64,000 nucleotides of DNA, from NCBI RefSeq assembly GCF_051487185.1, contig NZ_JAHVDK010000009.1, forward strand, positions 165,716-229,715. The letters are read 5' to 3'. Origin of the DNA: Inquilinus limosus_F (GTDB taxonomy: Bacteria; Pseudomonadota; Alphaproteobacteria; DSM-16000; Inquilinaceae). Both the position numbers and the translations under genes were made by a program. The notes under the pieces are model-generated. The model made no database searches and was not told the DNA's origin. It worked only from the letters and a program-made list of their open reading frames with translations. Within the stretch, counting starts at the first letter, position 1. Every line of letters starts with the position of its first letter. This document shows positions 63,546-64,000 of the stretch, one piece after another.

Positions 63546-64000
63546 ATGAGAGTGACGGCAGAGGCCGTCGTCCTGACGCTCCTGGCGGTCGTGGTGGTCG
63601 CGGCCGCCGCAGCCGGGGGCGTCTATCTCCTCGCCACCACCGGCGACGACGCCCAACTGCCGGAGCAGGCGTCGACCGGGCCGAGCCCGACCCTGCCTCA
63701 GCCCCGCACATCCCTGGTCCCGACCGTCAACATCGCCCCGGCGAAGGGCTGGCCCGAGGGCGCCACGCCGATCCCGGCGGCCGGGCTCGCGGTCACCGCC
63801 TTCGCCCAGGGGCTCGACCACCCGCGCTGGCTGCTGGTGCTGCCGAATGGTGACGTGCTGGTGGCCGAGAGCAACGCGCCGAAGCGGCCGGAGGAGGGGA
63901 AGGGCATCAGGGGCTGGATCTATCGGGCGGCGCAGGCCCGGGCCGGTGCCGGGGTCGACAGCGCCAATCGCATCACCCTGCTGCGCGACACCGACGGCGA
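63546..64000 (+). CDS. Sorbosone-dehydrogenase-like (PQQ-type beta-propeller) protein, 3' end outside window
   Basis: The first 151 residues of a gene running out of the window. An N-terminal membrane anchor (about 8-32, mostly Val/Ala/Leu) is followed by a Pro-rich linker and the start of a glucose/sorbosone-dehydrogenase beta-propeller with AFAQGLDHPRWLLVLPNGDVLVAESN and DSANRITLLRDTDG. Such proteins oxidise sugars with PQQ in the periplasm. ATG at 63546, 15 bases after the baeRF stop, so it may belong to the same stress operon. Confidence 0.8.
   Translation, partial: MRVTAEAVVLTLLAVVVVAAAAAGGVYLLATTGDDAQLPEQASTGPSPTLPQPRTSLVPTVNIAPAKGWPEGATPIPAAGLAVTAFAQGLDHPRWLLVLPNGDVLVAESNAPKRPEEGKGIRGWIYRAAQARAGAGVDSANRITLLRDTDG

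Overview
The window is GC-rich (roughly 68-70% by eye) and has the gene order of an alphaproteobacterium of the Rhodospirillales (Azospirillum/Inquilinus-like). The evidence is an eno-ftsB-pdhABC-lpd-lipA-coq10 block, a bifunctional ispDF, the ntrBC-ntrYX-dat-hfq-hflX run, an HWE histidine kinase, and promoter motifs of the alphaproteobacterial LexA and EcfG types. All functions are inferred from sequence. No rRNA, tRNA, CRISPR array or insertion sequence was recognised.

1-9.5 kb is core metabolism: the 5' part of a cyclopropane-fatty-acid synthase gene (minus strand), enolase, an FtsB-like protein, the complete pyruvate dehydrogenase complex with an extra lipoyl domain on E1-beta, lipoyl synthase and Coq10/RatA. 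Several gaps in this block hold strong hairpins. 9.5-12.3 kb looks inserted: a marR-ykgB pair lies between two diverged copies of the coq10 3' end, followed by a secreted alpha/beta-hydrolase gene. 12.4-14.5 kb is the overlapping ispDF-pgpA-cinA operon (minus). Next to it is an OmpA-like gene broken by one in-frame amber codon.

15.8-28.8 kb carries the nitrogen and redox two-component pairs ntrBC and ntrYX, a D-amino-acid aminotransferase, hfq, hflX, an inositol-phosphatase-like gene, an FKBP, and panE-like and mazG genes (minus), ending with a lipoprotein. 28.8-40.4 kb is accessory: an EamA exporter with a divergent AraC regulator, then a three-gene minus-strand operon. That operon encodes a LysM-FecR-Ig periplasmic protein, a giant protein with about 15 PKD repeats, and a membrane class III cyclase with an extracytoplasmic sensor. 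It is my best candidate for an undescribed envelope-sensing system.

40.8-49.5 kb holds a LuxR-type regulator convergent with a class C beta-lactamase, a FAD oxidoreductase with a Rieske domain, an unknown gene behind a perfect LexA box, a protealysin-like M4 protease with its emfourin-type inhibitor, and an RTX protein. 49.5-52.6 kb is D-alanine catabolism (alr-dadA) with a divergent Lrp regulator and helically phased repeats between them. 52.7-57.5 kb has a DUF3088 protein, an orphan peptide-type binding protein overlapping an esterase gene, and an MFS transporter with a C-terminal monooxygenase-like domain.

57.7-64 kb looks like a general-stress-response island. Four sites match, or nearly match, the EcfG consensus GGAAC-N16/17-CGTT, each about 35-37 bases before a start codon: DUF3008, DUF4142, an unusual Crp-receiver fusion, and a DUF2934-baeRF operon. 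An HWE histidine kinase is divergent from the Crp-receiver gene and is its likely partner. The window ends inside a sorbosone-dehydrogenase-like gene.
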